DNA of 64,000 bases from Salibacter halophilus (GTDB taxonomy: Bacteria; Bacteroidota; Bacteroidia; Flavobacteriales_G; Salibacteraceae), in the NCBI RefSeq assembly GCF_008806325.1, contig NZ_WACR01000005.1, forward strand, positions 124,001 through 188,000. Reading direction: 5' to 3'. Each line of letters opens with the position of its first letter. Position 1 is the first letter of the stretch. Positions 27,369 through 35,552 of this stretch are shown here, one piece after another. The translations under genes were made by a program, and so were the position numbers. The notes under the pieces were generated by a model. The model made no database searches, had not been told where the DNA came from, and was given only the letters and a program-made list of their open reading frames with translations.

Positions 27369-27388
27369 AAAGGATAAAATTGTCTTTT
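27369..27388 (+). promoter_or_regulatory. Second candidate Rrf2 operator, next to the haemoglobin start
   Basis: AAAGGATAAAATTGTCTTTT differs from the first site at two of 20 positions and ends one base before the ATG at 27390. Its position over the start codon region suggests a promoter or translation-level block for the downstream genes. Confidence 0.75.
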
Positions 27389-27389
27389 T

Positions 27390-27770
27390 ATGACAAAGCA
27401 AGAAATACTATCAGTCAGTGAAATCAAACAACTCGTTGATTCCTTTTATACGAAAGTTAGAAAGGACGAATTGCTTGGTCCCATATTCGCTGAGAAAATC
27501 GGTGACAACTGGGATGAGCACCTGGATAAAATGTACCGCTTTTGGGAAACAGTTTTGCTCAATGAACACACCTATTTTGGAAGTCCGTTTCCACCTCACG
27601 CCAAACTTCCGGTTCAAAAACAACACTTTGACAAATGGCTCGAACTGTTCAATAAAACTATAGACGAAGAGTTCCAGGGCAGCAAAGCCATGGAAGCCAA
27701 AAGCAGAGCACAAAAAATGGCTTTCATGTTTCAAACAAAAATCGATTACCTGCAAAATCAGAAAAGATGA
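27390..27770 (+). CDS. Group III truncated haemoglobin
   Basis: A 126-residue haem protein. It has the truncated-globin helices: SEIKQLVDSFYTKVRKDELLGPIFAEKIG..W.EHLDKMYRFWETVLLNEHTYFGSPFPPHAKLPVQKQHFDKWLELFNKTIDEEFQG..A..AKSRAQKMAFMFQ. The proximal His is expected at QKQHFDKW (near residue 73). Length and the FGSPFPPHAKLP loop fit group III (TrHbP/Ctb type), proteins linked to nitric oxide and oxygen chemistry. Between the Rrf2 gene and RIC gene; its stop overlaps the next start by four bases. Confidence 0.9.
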   Translation: MTKQEILSVSEIKQLVDSFYTKVRKDELLGPIFAEKIGDNWDEHLDKMYRFWETVLLNEHTYFGSPFPPHAKLPVQKQHFDKWLELFNKTIDEEFQGSKAMEAKSRAQKMAFMFQTKIDYLQNQKR

Positions 27771-28204
27771 ATGCCTCTAGAAGAATTAGTATTTCAGCGA
27801 CATTTTTATGGATCGGATTTGTATGTGCGATCAGTTTTATGGAGGCCTGGCTCAAATTTCAGGCTCCCGGAATAGACACAAAACTCGGACTAGGAATTGG
27901 CAGACTGGTGTTTGGTGCACTCAACAAAGTTGAATGGGTTTTAGCATTGGCCATTGCAATTTCTCATATAATGAACACTAAAATGGTATCGGTCAGAACC
28001 ATTTTCTACATCATTCCGGCCATTATTTTGATCGCACAAACTTTTTACATCCTGCCACAACTCGATGCCCGAGCCGAGATGATCATTCAAAATCAACCTC
28101 TCCCCGATTCCAATTTACACCTCGTATCCGTGATTGCCGAAATAGTAAAAGTGATTTCACTTGTCATCTTCGGAATCAATCAATTTGAAAAAGATAAGAC
28201 ATGA
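27767..28204 (+). CDS. Four-helix membrane protein in the NO-stress operon
   Basis: A 145-residue protein with four hydrophobic segments (about residues 8-27, 50-66, 79-98, 120-138). The first loop carries MEAWLKFQAPGIDTKLGLGIGRLVFGALNKVEW, with conserved-looking charged residues (Glu 26, Lys 29, Arg 46, Glu 55) inside or near the membrane. No named family comes to mind; it loosely recalls small DUF4149-like membrane proteins. The ATG overlaps the haemoglobin stop and its stop overlaps the RIC start (ATGA at both ends), so it is tightly coupled to NO detoxification. The motif at 27991 encodes SVRTI. Confidence 0.75.
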   Translation: MNASRRISISATFLWIGFVCAISFMEAWLKFQAPGIDTKLGLGIGRLVFGALNKVEWVLALAIAISHIMNTKMVSVRTIFYIIPAIILIAQTFYILPQLDARAEMIIQNQPLPDSNLHLVSVIAEIVKVISLVIFGINQFEKDKT

Positions 28205-28920
28205 AATATTCAGAAAATCAAAAAGTTGGCGAAATCGTAGCCGATAATTTCAACTTGGCACAAATCTTTAAAAGTCACGATATCGACTTTTGTTGCAAAG
28301 GAAACAGGACATTAGACGAAGCTTGTGAATCGAGTAAAGTAGATGTGAGTAAACTACTCATCCAGCTCGATAAAGAAAGTGCAAAAACAGACAATGCAAG
28401 AGCAGATTTTGCTTCTATGAATCAGCACGAACTGATCGATTACATTTTGGAAAACCACCATAAATATGTTGAGCAGAAAATACCACAGATCAAAGAGTAT
28501 GTCGCCAAGATCGCTGATGTTCACGATGACCGTCATGAAGAGTTATTTGAAATCAGGCACCTTTTTGAAAAGTCGGCAGGTGAGTTAGCTGCTCACATGA
28601 AGAAAGAAGAAATTATTCTTTTTCCATTTGTCAAAAAGCTCGAGGATGCTGCTGAATCCGGATCAGAACCACCAACACCCGGATTTGGAACAGTTGAAAA
28701 TCCTATCAACATGATGAAAGACGACCACAGTGAGGAAGGTGAACGATTTGCTAAAATCCAGGATCTGACCAATAACTACACGACTCCAAAAGATGGTTGC
28801 AACACTTATGAAGTAACACTGAAAATGCTCAAGGAATTTCACAATGACCTGCTACAGCATATTCATTTAGAAAACAATATTCTATTTCCGCGAGCGCTGG
28901 CAATGGAAAAGACGGTTTAG
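28201..28920 (+). CDS. ric: Iron-sulfur cluster repair di-iron protein (RIC/YtfE/ScdA)
   Basis: Repairs iron-sulfur clusters damaged by nitric oxide or oxidants in the cytoplasm. The 239-residue protein has the N-terminal ScdA/DUF542 domain with HDIDFCCKGNRTLDEAC (residues 26-42) and a hemerythrin-like domain supplying His and Glu ligands: HHKYVEQKIP, HDDRHEELFEI, HMKKEEIILFPF, MKDDHSEEGERF and HLENNILFPRA. Full length for the family. Last gene of the Rrf2-haemoglobin-membrane protein-RIC operon. The motif at 28761 encodes DLT, and a one-mismatch copy lies at 28671. Confidence 0.95.
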   Translation: MKYSENQKVGEIVADNFNLAQIFKSHDIDFCCKGNRTLDEACESSKVDVSKLLIQLDKESAKTDNARADFASMNQHELIDYILENHHKYVEQKIPQIKEYVAKIADVHDDRHEELFEIRHLFEKSAGELAAHMKKEEIILFPFVKKLEDAAESGSEPPTPGFGTVENPINMMKDDHSEEGERFAKIQDLTNNYTTPKDGCNTYEVTLKMLKEFHNDLLQHIHLENNILFPRALAMEKTV

Positions 28921-28938
28921 TTTTCCGTTTAGCTGAAA

Positions 28939-28977
28939 GCCGGAGATGTATTCACTTGAATGCTCTCCGGTTTTTTT
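28939..28977 (+). terminator. Terminator of the NO-stress operon
   Basis: CCGGAGA (28940-28946) pairs with TCTCCGG (28964-28970), with ATTC/GAAT pairing inside, followed by seven T. Confidence 0.88.
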
Positions 28978-29009
28978 AATAATCTTTTTTCTTTTGAAAA
29001 AGAGATAAT

Positions 29010-29705
29010 CTATCCAGTAGTAAACCGATACCCTACTCCTCTCACAGAATGAAAAAATTTTGGTTTGCGCGGATTTTCTTCAAAGTACTTCCTGAAATTG
29101 AGAATAAAATTATCAATCGTTCGGGTGCTGGGAAACACATCATATCCCCATACCTTTTCTAAAATCTGCTCGCGGGAAACGACTTCATCTTTATGGTTAA
29201 TCAAAAGCTGTAATAACTTCGCCTCTCTGGCTGTGATCTGTTTTGATTGCCCATCATGGGTTTTGATCTGAAATGATGAAAAATTCACTTCGTTTGGTCC
29301 AAATGAATAAACGGATCGCTGTTCCGGTTCTGATCGTGAAGTTGTTCTTTCAACAAGTTTGTTGACACGCAATAAAAACTCTTCCAGATTAAAAGGTTTC
29401 GTGAGATAATCATCGGCTCCAATTTTGAGTCCCTGCACGCGATCTTGCCCGCCATCTTTGGCCGTTAAAAAGAGAATTGGCACCTGCCTGTTTTCGAGTC
29501 TGATCGTTTCACAAACTGCAAAACCATCCATTTTAGGCAACATTACATCAAGCACAATTACATCAAACCGCTCCTGTTTGAACCTGTCAACGGCTTCCTC
29601 CCCGTCTGTAGCAGTTGTTACATCGTAACCTTCGAGCTCGAGATTGAGTACCAATCCCTCTAAAATGTGCTCTTCATCTTCAACAACCAAAACGCGTTTA
29701 CTCAT
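29010..29705 (-). CDS. OmpR-family response regulator
   Basis: The 231-residue product has an N-terminal receiver domain (phospho-acceptor Asp 53 in VIVLDVMLPKMDG, acidic pair in VVEDEEH, Lys in DDYLTKPFNLEEFL) and a C-terminal winged helix (ITAREAKLLQLLINHKDEVVSREQILEKVWGYDVFPSTRTIDNFILNFRKYFEENPRKPKFFHSVRGVGYRF). A DNA-binding regulator of a two-component system. No histidine kinase gene adjoins it, so its partner is elsewhere. Single minus-strand gene, divergent from the transketolase genes and convergent with RIC. Confidence 0.94.
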   Translation of the reverse strand: MSKRVLVVEDEEHILEGLVLNLELEGYDVTTATDGEEAVDRFKQERFDVIVLDVMLPKMDGFAVCETIRLENRQVPILFLTAKDGGQDRVQGLKIGADDYLTKPFNLEEFLLRVNKLVERTTSRSEPEQRSVYSFGPNEVNFSSFQIKTHDGQSKQITAREAKLLQLLINHKDEVVSREQILEKVWGYDVFPSTRTIDNFILNFRKYFEENPRKPKFFHSVRGVGYRFTTG

Positions 29706-29842
29706 GCTTCAAAAATGTAAAAACTAACTGATATTACCATTATTGAGCAGTTATCAACAACCTTTGAGGATATTTTTCATGAGCAAAACTTCACTGACTT
29801 TTTACATAAATGTACCTTCGCAGCCGAGATAATCATTATAAC

Positions 29843-30688
29843 ATGGCTGATAGTAAAGAACTCAAACAAATCGCTTCTCAGGTGCGCAGAGATATTGTTC
29901 GCATGGTTCATTCTGCACAGAGCGGTCACCCGGGAGGCTCTCTCGGTTGCGCTGACCTTTTCGTAGCGCTGTACTTCGATATTTTAAAAAACGATCCCAA
30001 AAATTTTACGCTTGACGGAAAAGACGAAAACCTCTTTTTCCTTTCAAACGGACATATTTCTCCTGTTTGGTACAGTACGCTTGCGAGAAAAGGATTTTTT
30101 GAACTGTCAGAACTCAAAACTTTCCGCCAGCTCGACTCCAGATTACAGGGACACCCCGCTACCGAAGAAGGTTTACCAGGCATTAGAGTGGCGAGCGGAT
30201 CACTCGGTCAGGGACTGAGTGTTGCGGCTGGTGCGGCTCTGACCAAAAAACTCAATGGCGAGGACAAACTCGTTTACGTTCTCATGGGCGATGGCGAGCA
30301 GCAGGAAGGCCAGGTTTGGGAAGCAGCTATGTTTGCAGCTCACAAAAAAATCGACAACATAATCGGCTTTATAGACTGGAACAATCGCCAAATAGACGGT
30401 GATGTGACTGATGTTTTGGATCTGAAAGATTTGAGAGCTAAATACGAGAGTTTTGGTTGGGAAGTCCTCGAAATGGATGGCAACAACATGGATATGATTC
30501 TCGATACAATTGGCGAAGCTCAAAAAATGACCGGTCGCGGAAAACCGATCATGATCCTCATGAAAACCGAGATGGGTCAGGGTGTTGATTTCATGATGGG
30601 AACCCACAAGTGGCACGGTGTTGCGCCCAATAATGAACAATTGGAACAAGCTTTGCAACAACTCGATGAAACACTTGGCGATTATTGA
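29843..30688 (+). CDS. Transketolase, N-terminal subunit
   Basis: Thiamine-diphosphate-binding half of a split transketolase, which moves two-carbon units between sugar phosphates in the pentose phosphate pathway. I take the start at 29843 (MADSKELKQIA); a longer frame from 29810 would include the promoter-like TACCTTCG (29813-29820). The 281-residue product has HSAQSGHPGGSLGCADLFV, SNGHISPVWYS, GIRVASGSLGQGLSVAAGAAL, the TPP motif GDGEQQEGQVWEAAMFAAHKKIDNIIGFIDWNN and MGTHKWHGVAPN. The C-terminal half lies 1.4 kb downstream, separated by a VWA gene. The motif at 30235 encodes ALT. Confidence 0.93.
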   Translation: MADSKELKQIASQVRRDIVRMVHSAQSGHPGGSLGCADLFVALYFDILKNDPKNFTLDGKDENLFFLSNGHISPVWYSTLARKGFFELSELKTFRQLDSRLQGHPATEEGLPGIRVASGSLGQGLSVAAGAALTKKLNGEDKLVYVLMGDGEQQEGQVWEAAMFAAHKKIDNIIGFIDWNNRQIDGDVTDVLDLKDLRAKYESFGWEVLEMDGNNMDMILDTIGEAQKMTGRGKPIMILMKTEMGQGVDFMMGTHKWHGVAPNNEQLEQALQQLDETLGDY

Positions 30689-30709
30689 GCCATCTGAAAT
30701 AACATCATC

Positions 30710-32074
30710 ATGAAAAGCCGCATTTTATTATTCGTTTTTATCCTATTCGCTCAACTCGTTATCGGTCAGAGCCAAAATGCCATGACCAGAGTTTTGTTCA
30801 TCTATGACGCATCCAACAGCATGAACAAAGAATGGGAAAGCGGTACGCGGCACTCAGTGGCTCACAACCTTATCAACAGTGCACTCGATAGCCTAAAAGA
30901 CAAGCCCAATCTTCAGCTTGCATTGCGTGTTTACGGACACCAAAGCAGTTACAGACAGGGACAGGATTGTGACGACACAAAACTGGAAGTTCCATTTGGC
31001 AATAAACGTGTTAAAGCGATTCAGAAGAAGTTAAAAGAGATTACACCAAAAGGTACTACTCCAATTGCGAGAACACTTGAAAAAGCAGGTGATGACTTTC
31101 CCGAATGTGAAGATTGCCGAAATATCATTATTCTTATAACTGACGGTATTGAAGAATGTGATGGTGATCCCTGTGCTGTTTCCCGAATGCTTCAAAAAAG
31201 AGGAATTACATTAAAGCCTTTTATCATCGGAATTGGGATGGATGAGAACTTTAAAAAGACATTCAAATGTGTTGGTAACTTCTTTGATGCCAGCAATGAA
31301 AAAACATTTGACAATGTATTGAATATCGTGATCTCTCAGGCTCTGAACAGCACAACAGCTCAGCTCAACTTACTCGATATTTATGGAAATCCAACTGAGA
31401 CAAATGTACCTTACACATTCTTCGATCGTTTCATGAATGAGGACATCGTAAATTATGTACACACGATGAATGCCCTTGGAAATCCTGATACGATTTACCT
31501 CGACCCCAGTTCAACTTACGATTTAACGGTTTTTACAACTCCGGCCGTTACGAAAGACAGTATCACACTAACACCCGGCAAACACAATATTATTGGTGTC
31601 CAGGCGGGACAGGGAACTTTAGAACTCAAGAAATCAGGCTCAATTTCCAGCAAACAGGCCGTAGCTATTGTGAGACAAGGCGGCAAAATGAAAACGCTCA
31701 ACGCACAAAAACTCGGTACGGATGAAAAATATCTCGTTGGCACTTACGATCTTGAGATTTTAACGCTGCCCCGTACTTACATCAATGATGTAGAAATCAA
31801 ACAGAGCCACACCACAACAATTGAAATCCCACCACCAGGGCTAGTGACCATCATGAAAAACCTTACCGGTTATGGAGGTATTTACAAGCTGGAAGGAAAT
31901 GAAGCTACCTGGGTAACCAATCTAAATTCTGCAGCTACCAACGAATCAGTAAAATTACAGCCGGGCAGGTATCGCGTTGTTTTTAGAAGCAAGAGCTCAA
32001 ACAATTCAAAATATACACGAGTAGAAGAATTTTCAATATCACCCGGAGAATCTCGGGTCGTTAATTTGAGGTAA
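30710..32074 (+). CDS. Secreted VWA-domain protein between the transketolase halves
   Basis: The 454-residue product has a signal peptide (about 1-20, ending LVIGQ). The VWA domain occupies about 26-215 with a complete metal-binding MIDAS site: DASNS (33-37), Thr 116/117 in KGTTPIAR and Asp 145 in ITDGIEECDGD. Several Cys (87, 133, 136, 150, 155) suggest disulfides. The C-terminal 230 residues are beta-rich repeats (TLELKKSGSISSKQA, DLEILTLPRTYINDVEI, YRVVFRSKSS) without a known domain. It sits 21 bases after the N-terminal transketolase stop and 2 bases before the C-terminal half, so all three share a transcript. Role unknown. Confidence 0.85.
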   Translation: MKSRILLFVFILFAQLVIGQSQNAMTRVLFIYDASNSMNKEWESGTRHSVAHNLINSALDSLKDKPNLQLALRVYGHQSSYRQGQDCDDTKLEVPFGNKRVKAIQKKLKEITPKGTTPIARTLEKAGDDFPECEDCRNIIILITDGIEECDGDPCAVSRMLQKRGITLKPFIIGIGMDENFKKTFKCVGNFFDASNEKTFDNVLNIVISQALNSTTAQLNLLDIYGNPTETNVPYTFFDRFMNEDIVNYVHTMNALGNPDTIYLDPSSTYDLTVFTTPAVTKDSITLTPGKHNIIGVQAGQGTLELKKSGSISSKQAVAIVRQGGKMKTLNAQKLGTDEKYLVGTYDLEILTLPRTYINDVEIKQSHTTTIEIPPPGLVTIMKNLTGYGGIYKLEGNEATWVTNLNSAATNESVKLQPGRYRVVFRSKSSNNSKYTRVEEFSISPGESRVVNLR

Positions 32075-32076
32075 TT

Positions 32077-33033
32077 ATGAAGTTATTCGAAGCCAAAGAT
32101 CAAAAAGATACACGCTCAGGTTTTGGAGCCGGACTCAGCGAACTGGGAGAAACAAACGAAAATGTTGTCGCCCTTTGCGCTGACCTAACAGGCTCTCTCA
32201 AGATGAATGCCTTTGCCGATGCTCACCCTGATCGTTTTTTCCAAATGGGAATTTCTGAAGCCAATATGATGGGTGTAGCTGCCGGACTCACAATTGGTGG
32301 TAAAATTCCATTTACAGGAACATTCGCCAACTTTTCTACAGGTCGTGTTTACGATCAGATCCGACAATCCATAGCTTACTCTGGGAAAAACGTCAAGATC
32401 TGTGCTTCGCATGCCGGACTGACACTCGGAGAGGACGGAGCAACACACCAAATCCTGGAAGATTTGGGTCTGATGAAAATGTTACCTCACATGACTGTAA
32501 TCAACCCGTGTGATTACAACCAAACGAAAGCTGCAACCATCGCAATTGCGGAGCATGAAGGTCCGGTTTACCTGCGTTTTGGCCGACCAAAGATGCCGGT
32601 TTTCACTGCTGAAGACCAAAAGTTTGAAATTGGTAAAGCGTGGAAAATAAAAGATGGTAAAGACGTGACAATCATCGCTACAGGTCACCTCGTTTGGAAA
32701 GCTGTTGAAGCTGAAGAAGCATTGAAAGAAAAAGGAATTGATGCTGAAATCATCAACATCCACACGATAAAACCACTCGATGAAAAAGCAATCATCGATT
32801 CAGTTAAAAAGACCGGCTGTGTGGTGACTGCTGAAGAACATCAAATGAATGGCGGACTCGGAGAAAGTGTTTCGGGAACGTTGATGCGTCATTTCCCCGT
32901 TCCGCAAGAGTTTGTAGCTGTAAATGACAGCTTTGGTGAATCAGGAAAGCCACACGAATTGATGGCTAAATATGGAATCGATACACCAAATGTAATTGAA
33001 GCTACACTCAAAGCAGTAGAGAGAAAAAAATAA
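32077..33033 (+). CDS. Transketolase, C-terminal subunit
   Basis: The pyrimidine-binding and C-terminal domains of a split transketolase, 318 residues. Visible are ALCADLTGSLKMNAFADAHPDRFFQMGISEANMMGVAAGLTIGGKIPFTGTFANFSTGRVYDQIRQSIAYSGKNVKICASHAGLTLGEDGATHQILEDLGLMKMLPHMTVINPCD, with the catalytic Glu in ISEANM, and the transketolase C domain from about residue 190. Pairs with the product at 29843-30688. Starts 2 bases after the VWA gene. Followed by a strong terminator. Confidence 0.95.
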   Translation: MKLFEAKDQKDTRSGFGAGLSELGETNENVVALCADLTGSLKMNAFADAHPDRFFQMGISEANMMGVAAGLTIGGKIPFTGTFANFSTGRVYDQIRQSIAYSGKNVKICASHAGLTLGEDGATHQILEDLGLMKMLPHMTVINPCDYNQTKAATIAIAEHEGPVYLRFGRPKMPVFTAEDQKFEIGKAWKIKDGKDVTIIATGHLVWKAVEAEEALKEKGIDAEIINIHTIKPLDEKAIIDSVKKTGCVVTAEEHQMNGGLGESVSGTLMRHFPVPQEFVAVNDSFGESGKPHELMAKYGIDTPNVIEATLKAVERKK

Positions 33034-33058
33034 GTTTTGATATCAATCAAAACAGAAT

Positions 33059-33094
33059 AAAAAAGCCAACTGAAAATTCAGTTGGCTTTTTCTT
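33059..33094. terminator. Bidirectional terminator
   Basis: AAAAGCCAACTGAA (33061-33074) pairs perfectly with TTCAGTTGGCTTTT (33077-33090). It serves the transketolase operon and the convergent msrA. Confidence 0.95.
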
Positions 33095-33113
33095 TATCCA
33101 CAAATTATCAAAC

Positions 33114-33761
33114 CTACTTCACACCCTCTTTCAACTTATCTTCAAATACTTTTCTAAACTTTTCAACTTTTGGAGTTATTACTGCTCTGCAATATGGTGC
33201 ATCACTGTTCTCATTGTAATAATCCTGGTGACTCACTTCAGCTTTGTAAAAAGTATCATATGGTGAAATTTCTGTCACAATAGGATCTTCAAACACGCCC
33301 GACTCATCGAGCTTCTTTTTGTACTCCTCGGCCAGCTCTTTCTGGCTCTGATCGTGATAAAAAACTGCCGAGCGGTATTGTGTTCCTACATCGGCTCCCT
33401 GTTTATTCAAAGTTGTGGGATCATGTGTTTGCCAAAAAACTTCCAACAATTCTTTGAAAGAAATCACATTAGGATCATATTGAATTTGCACAACCTCTGC
33501 GTGCCCGGTTCTTCCGGTACAAACTTCACGGTAAGAAGGATTTTTAACATCACCACCACTGTAACCAGAAGTGACCTTCTCTACTCCTTTGAGATCCTGA
33601 AAAATAGCTTCAACACACCAAAAACAGCCGGCACCAAATGTTGCCAATTCTAAATTATCATTGTTTGTTGTCATAGCACTTTCGTCTTTCTGCATTTCAT
33701 TTTGCGAATTTGCACAACTCATAAAAATGGTTGCAACCAGAAATAAAAATATCTTTTTCAT
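33114..33761 (-). CDS. msrA: Peptide-methionine (S)-S-oxide reductase, lipoprotein form
   Basis: Repairs the S-isomer of oxidised methionine in proteins. The 215-residue protein begins MKKIFLFLVATIFMSC, a lipoprotein signal with Cys 16, and a short linker leads to the MsrA domain: FGAGCFWCVEAIFQ with catalytic Cys 46, GYSGGDVKNPSYREVCTGRTGHAEVVQIQYDP, FWQTHDPTTLNKQGADVGTQYRSAVF and SHQDYYNENSDAPYCRAVITPK. The export signal places it in the envelope with the MsrB lipoprotein at 18460-18987. Single gene, convergent with the transketolase operon. Confidence 0.95.
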   Translation of the reverse strand: MKKIFLFLVATIFMSCANSQNEMQKDESAMTTNNDNLELATFGAGCFWCVEAIFQDLKGVEKVTSGYSGGDVKNPSYREVCTGRTGHAEVVQIQYDPNVISFKELLEVFWQTHDPTTLNKQGADVGTQYRSAVFYHDQSQKELAEEYKKKLDESGVFEDPIVTEISPYDTFYKAEVSHQDYYNENSDAPYCRAVITPKVEKFRKVFEDKLKEGVK

Positions 33762-33858
33762 ATCAAATTATACGCGCAAAAGTAACATCCGGTTTTATTC
33801 ATTTCTTTCAGAACCGAATAGTTGTTAAACTTTTTAAAGGAAACCAGTAAAAATACAA

Positions 33859-33894
33859 TTTGTTTCAGCCATTTAATGAAGTCTGCTACTTTTG
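33859..33894 (+). promoter_or_regulatory. Promoter of cysH
   Basis: TTTG (33859-33862) and TACTTTTG (33887-33894), the latter an exact TAnnTTTG. The -7 box ends 4 bases before the ATG at 33899, so the transcript would start at or very near the start codon. The wide spacing (24 bases) leaves the -33 element uncertain. Confidence 0.65.
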
Positions 33895-33898
33895 GGGC

Positions 33899-34573
33899 AT
33901 GGAAATGAAATGGGTAGAAAAAGAACAAATTCGCATAGAACAGCAGTTAAGCAATTGGCTCAGTGACGGAGAGCGGATCTGCATGTCGTCATCCTTTCAA
34001 ACACATAGTATTCCACTGCTCCACCTCATCAGTACAGTTACACCAAAAGTTGATGTTCTTTTCCTCAATACAGGTTATCACTTTCCTGAAACGCTCGAAT
34101 TCAGAGATGAAATCTGCCAGCAGTTTGGAGTTGAACCAGTTTTGGTTGAGAGTTTCATTTCAAAAAACTTCCAACGCGGACAAAGCGGTCTTTTGCCATT
34201 TGCTGAAGATCCTGACAGGTGCTGCTTTCTCAACAAAACCCAACCGATGAAAGAAGCCATGACGGGTTACGATATTTGGATCAGTGGAATTCGGAGAGAT
34301 CAAAACGCCAACAGGCGCGAAATGCCTGAACTCATCACAACGCCTGACGGCAAATTGCGCTATCACCCAATTTTAGATTGGAATTCAAAAATGATTCACG
34401 AGTACCGAAAAGCTTTTGATTTACCCACTCACCCACTGGAAGCAAAAGGATATCTGAGTATCGGTTGTGAGCCCTGCACACAAAAATTCGATCTCGAAAA
34501 CAATCGTGATGGTCGCTGGCAGGGAATGAAAAAATCAGAATGTGGTTTACACACTGATCTCGTTTCAAAATAG
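33899..34573 (+). CDS. cysH: Phosphoadenylyl/adenylyl-sulfate reductase
   Basis: Reduces activated sulfate to sulfite in assimilation. I start at 33899 (MEMKWVEKEQ), two codons before another ATG; a TTG 13 codons earlier would put the promoter inside the gene. The 224-residue product has SSSFQTHSIPLLH (PP-loop-like ATP site), LFLNTGYHFPETLEF, the cluster ligands Cys 108-109 (RCCFLNK) and Cys 190/193 (CEPC), and the catalytic Cys 215 in SECGLH. The four cluster Cys indicate a 4Fe-4S enzyme, which usually uses adenylyl sulfate rather than the 3'-phospho form. No other sulfate-assimilation gene is adjacent. Confidence 0.92.
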   Translation: MEMKWVEKEQIRIEQQLSNWLSDGERICMSSSFQTHSIPLLHLISTVTPKVDVLFLNTGYHFPETLEFRDEICQQFGVEPVLVESFISKNFQRGQSGLLPFAEDPDRCCFLNKTQPMKEAMTGYDIWISGIRRDQNANRREMPELITTPDGKLRYHPILDWNSKMIHEYRKAFDLPTHPLEAKGYLSIGCEPCTQKFDLENNRDGRWQGMKKSECGLHTDLVSK

Positions 34574-34603
34574 GGTCCATAGTCCTTTAAACTTACTCAA
34601 AAT

Positions 34604-35518
34604 ATGAAAGTACTCATCACCGGTGCAGCCGGATATATTGGAACAGAACTCATCAATCACCTCGAGAAACGCGATGAAATCGATAAAATCATCGCTTACG
34701 ATAATCTCAGCAGGACAAATTTCAATCTTTTTATTGGCGAGCCCGATAAATACAAAAAGGTTCAGTTTGTTCGCGGAGAAATCCTGGATGGGATCAAACT
34801 CGAAGGATTACTCAAAGACTGTGATGCCCTGGTTCACCTCGCGGCTGAAGTCAGTACTCCATTTGCTGATGCCAATCACCACCTCTTTGAGCAGGTCAAC
34901 CACTGGGGAACAGCAAATGTGGTTGAAGCTGCAATAAAAGCCAATATCGAGCACTTTATTTATCTGTCGAGTGCATCGGTTTATGGTTTTGGGTCAGAAC
35001 CATTCGATGTCAGTACCAACCCCAAGCCAACTACCATTTACGGAATTTCAAAACTCCGCGGTGAAGATCACGCCAAGCGACTCAAAAACAAGATGAACAC
35101 AACAATTATCCGCTGTGCTAATGTTTACGGCTACAATCCAAGCATGCGATTTGATGCTGTCATCAACCGTTTTATGTTTGATGCAAATTACAGTGGAAAA
35201 GTCACGCTCCAGGGAGATGGATCACAATACCGCCCATTTATTCATGTAGAAAACGTAGGTCGCGGAATCACCACTATCCTGCTAAAAAAGACTGAGGATC
35301 TGACCATTAACCTTGTTGACCGAAACGAAACTATCGATAACATAGCCAACGAAATTCAAACTGTTTTCCCTGACATGGAAAGGATGAATGTGAGTCAACA
35401 CCTCAAGTTGAGATCACTTCAATTAAAAATAAACGAGGCTTTTAATCGCAAGCTAAATTTAATACCTTCCAGCTTGAATGACGAGCTAATCAAATTTGCT
35501 AAAAAATTCAACTTTTGA
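34604..35518 (+). CDS. NAD-dependent epimerase/dehydratase (extended SDR)
   Basis: A 304-residue extended short-chain dehydrogenase of the nucleotide-sugar epimerase type. Visible are the NAD-binding GAAGYIGTELINHLE (7-21), AYDNLS, LVHLAAEVSTPFADA, YLSSASVYGFGSE with the catalytic Ser/Thr region, the YGISKLRGE (Tyr and Lys of YxxxK) and RCANVYGYNPSMRFD. It would interconvert or dehydrate a nucleotide sugar; the substrate is unknown. Motif copies at 34993 (GSEP) and 35296 (DLT) are in opposite orientation. The next genes follow in the same direction. Confidence 0.88.
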   Translation: MKVLITGAAGYIGTELINHLEKRDEIDKIIAYDNLSRTNFNLFIGEPDKYKKVQFVRGEILDGIKLEGLLKDCDALVHLAAEVSTPFADANHHLFEQVNHWGTANVVEAAIKANIEHFIYLSSASVYGFGSEPFDVSTNPKPTTIYGISKLRGEDHAKRLKNKMNTTIIRCANVYGYNPSMRFDAVINRFMFDANYSGKVTLQGDGSQYRPFIHVENVGRGITTILLKKTEDLTINLVDRNETIDNIANEIQTVFPDMERMNVSQHLKLRSLQLKINEAFNRKLNLIPSSLNDELIKFAKKFNF

Positions 35519-35552
35519 CTATAATCAGTGTTTAGCTCCCAAATCGATTAAT

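Noticed and set aside
28966-29010. Histidine kinase partner beside the response regulator
   Set aside because: Neither neighbour (RIC, transketolase) has kinase features, so the regulator is treated as an orphan.
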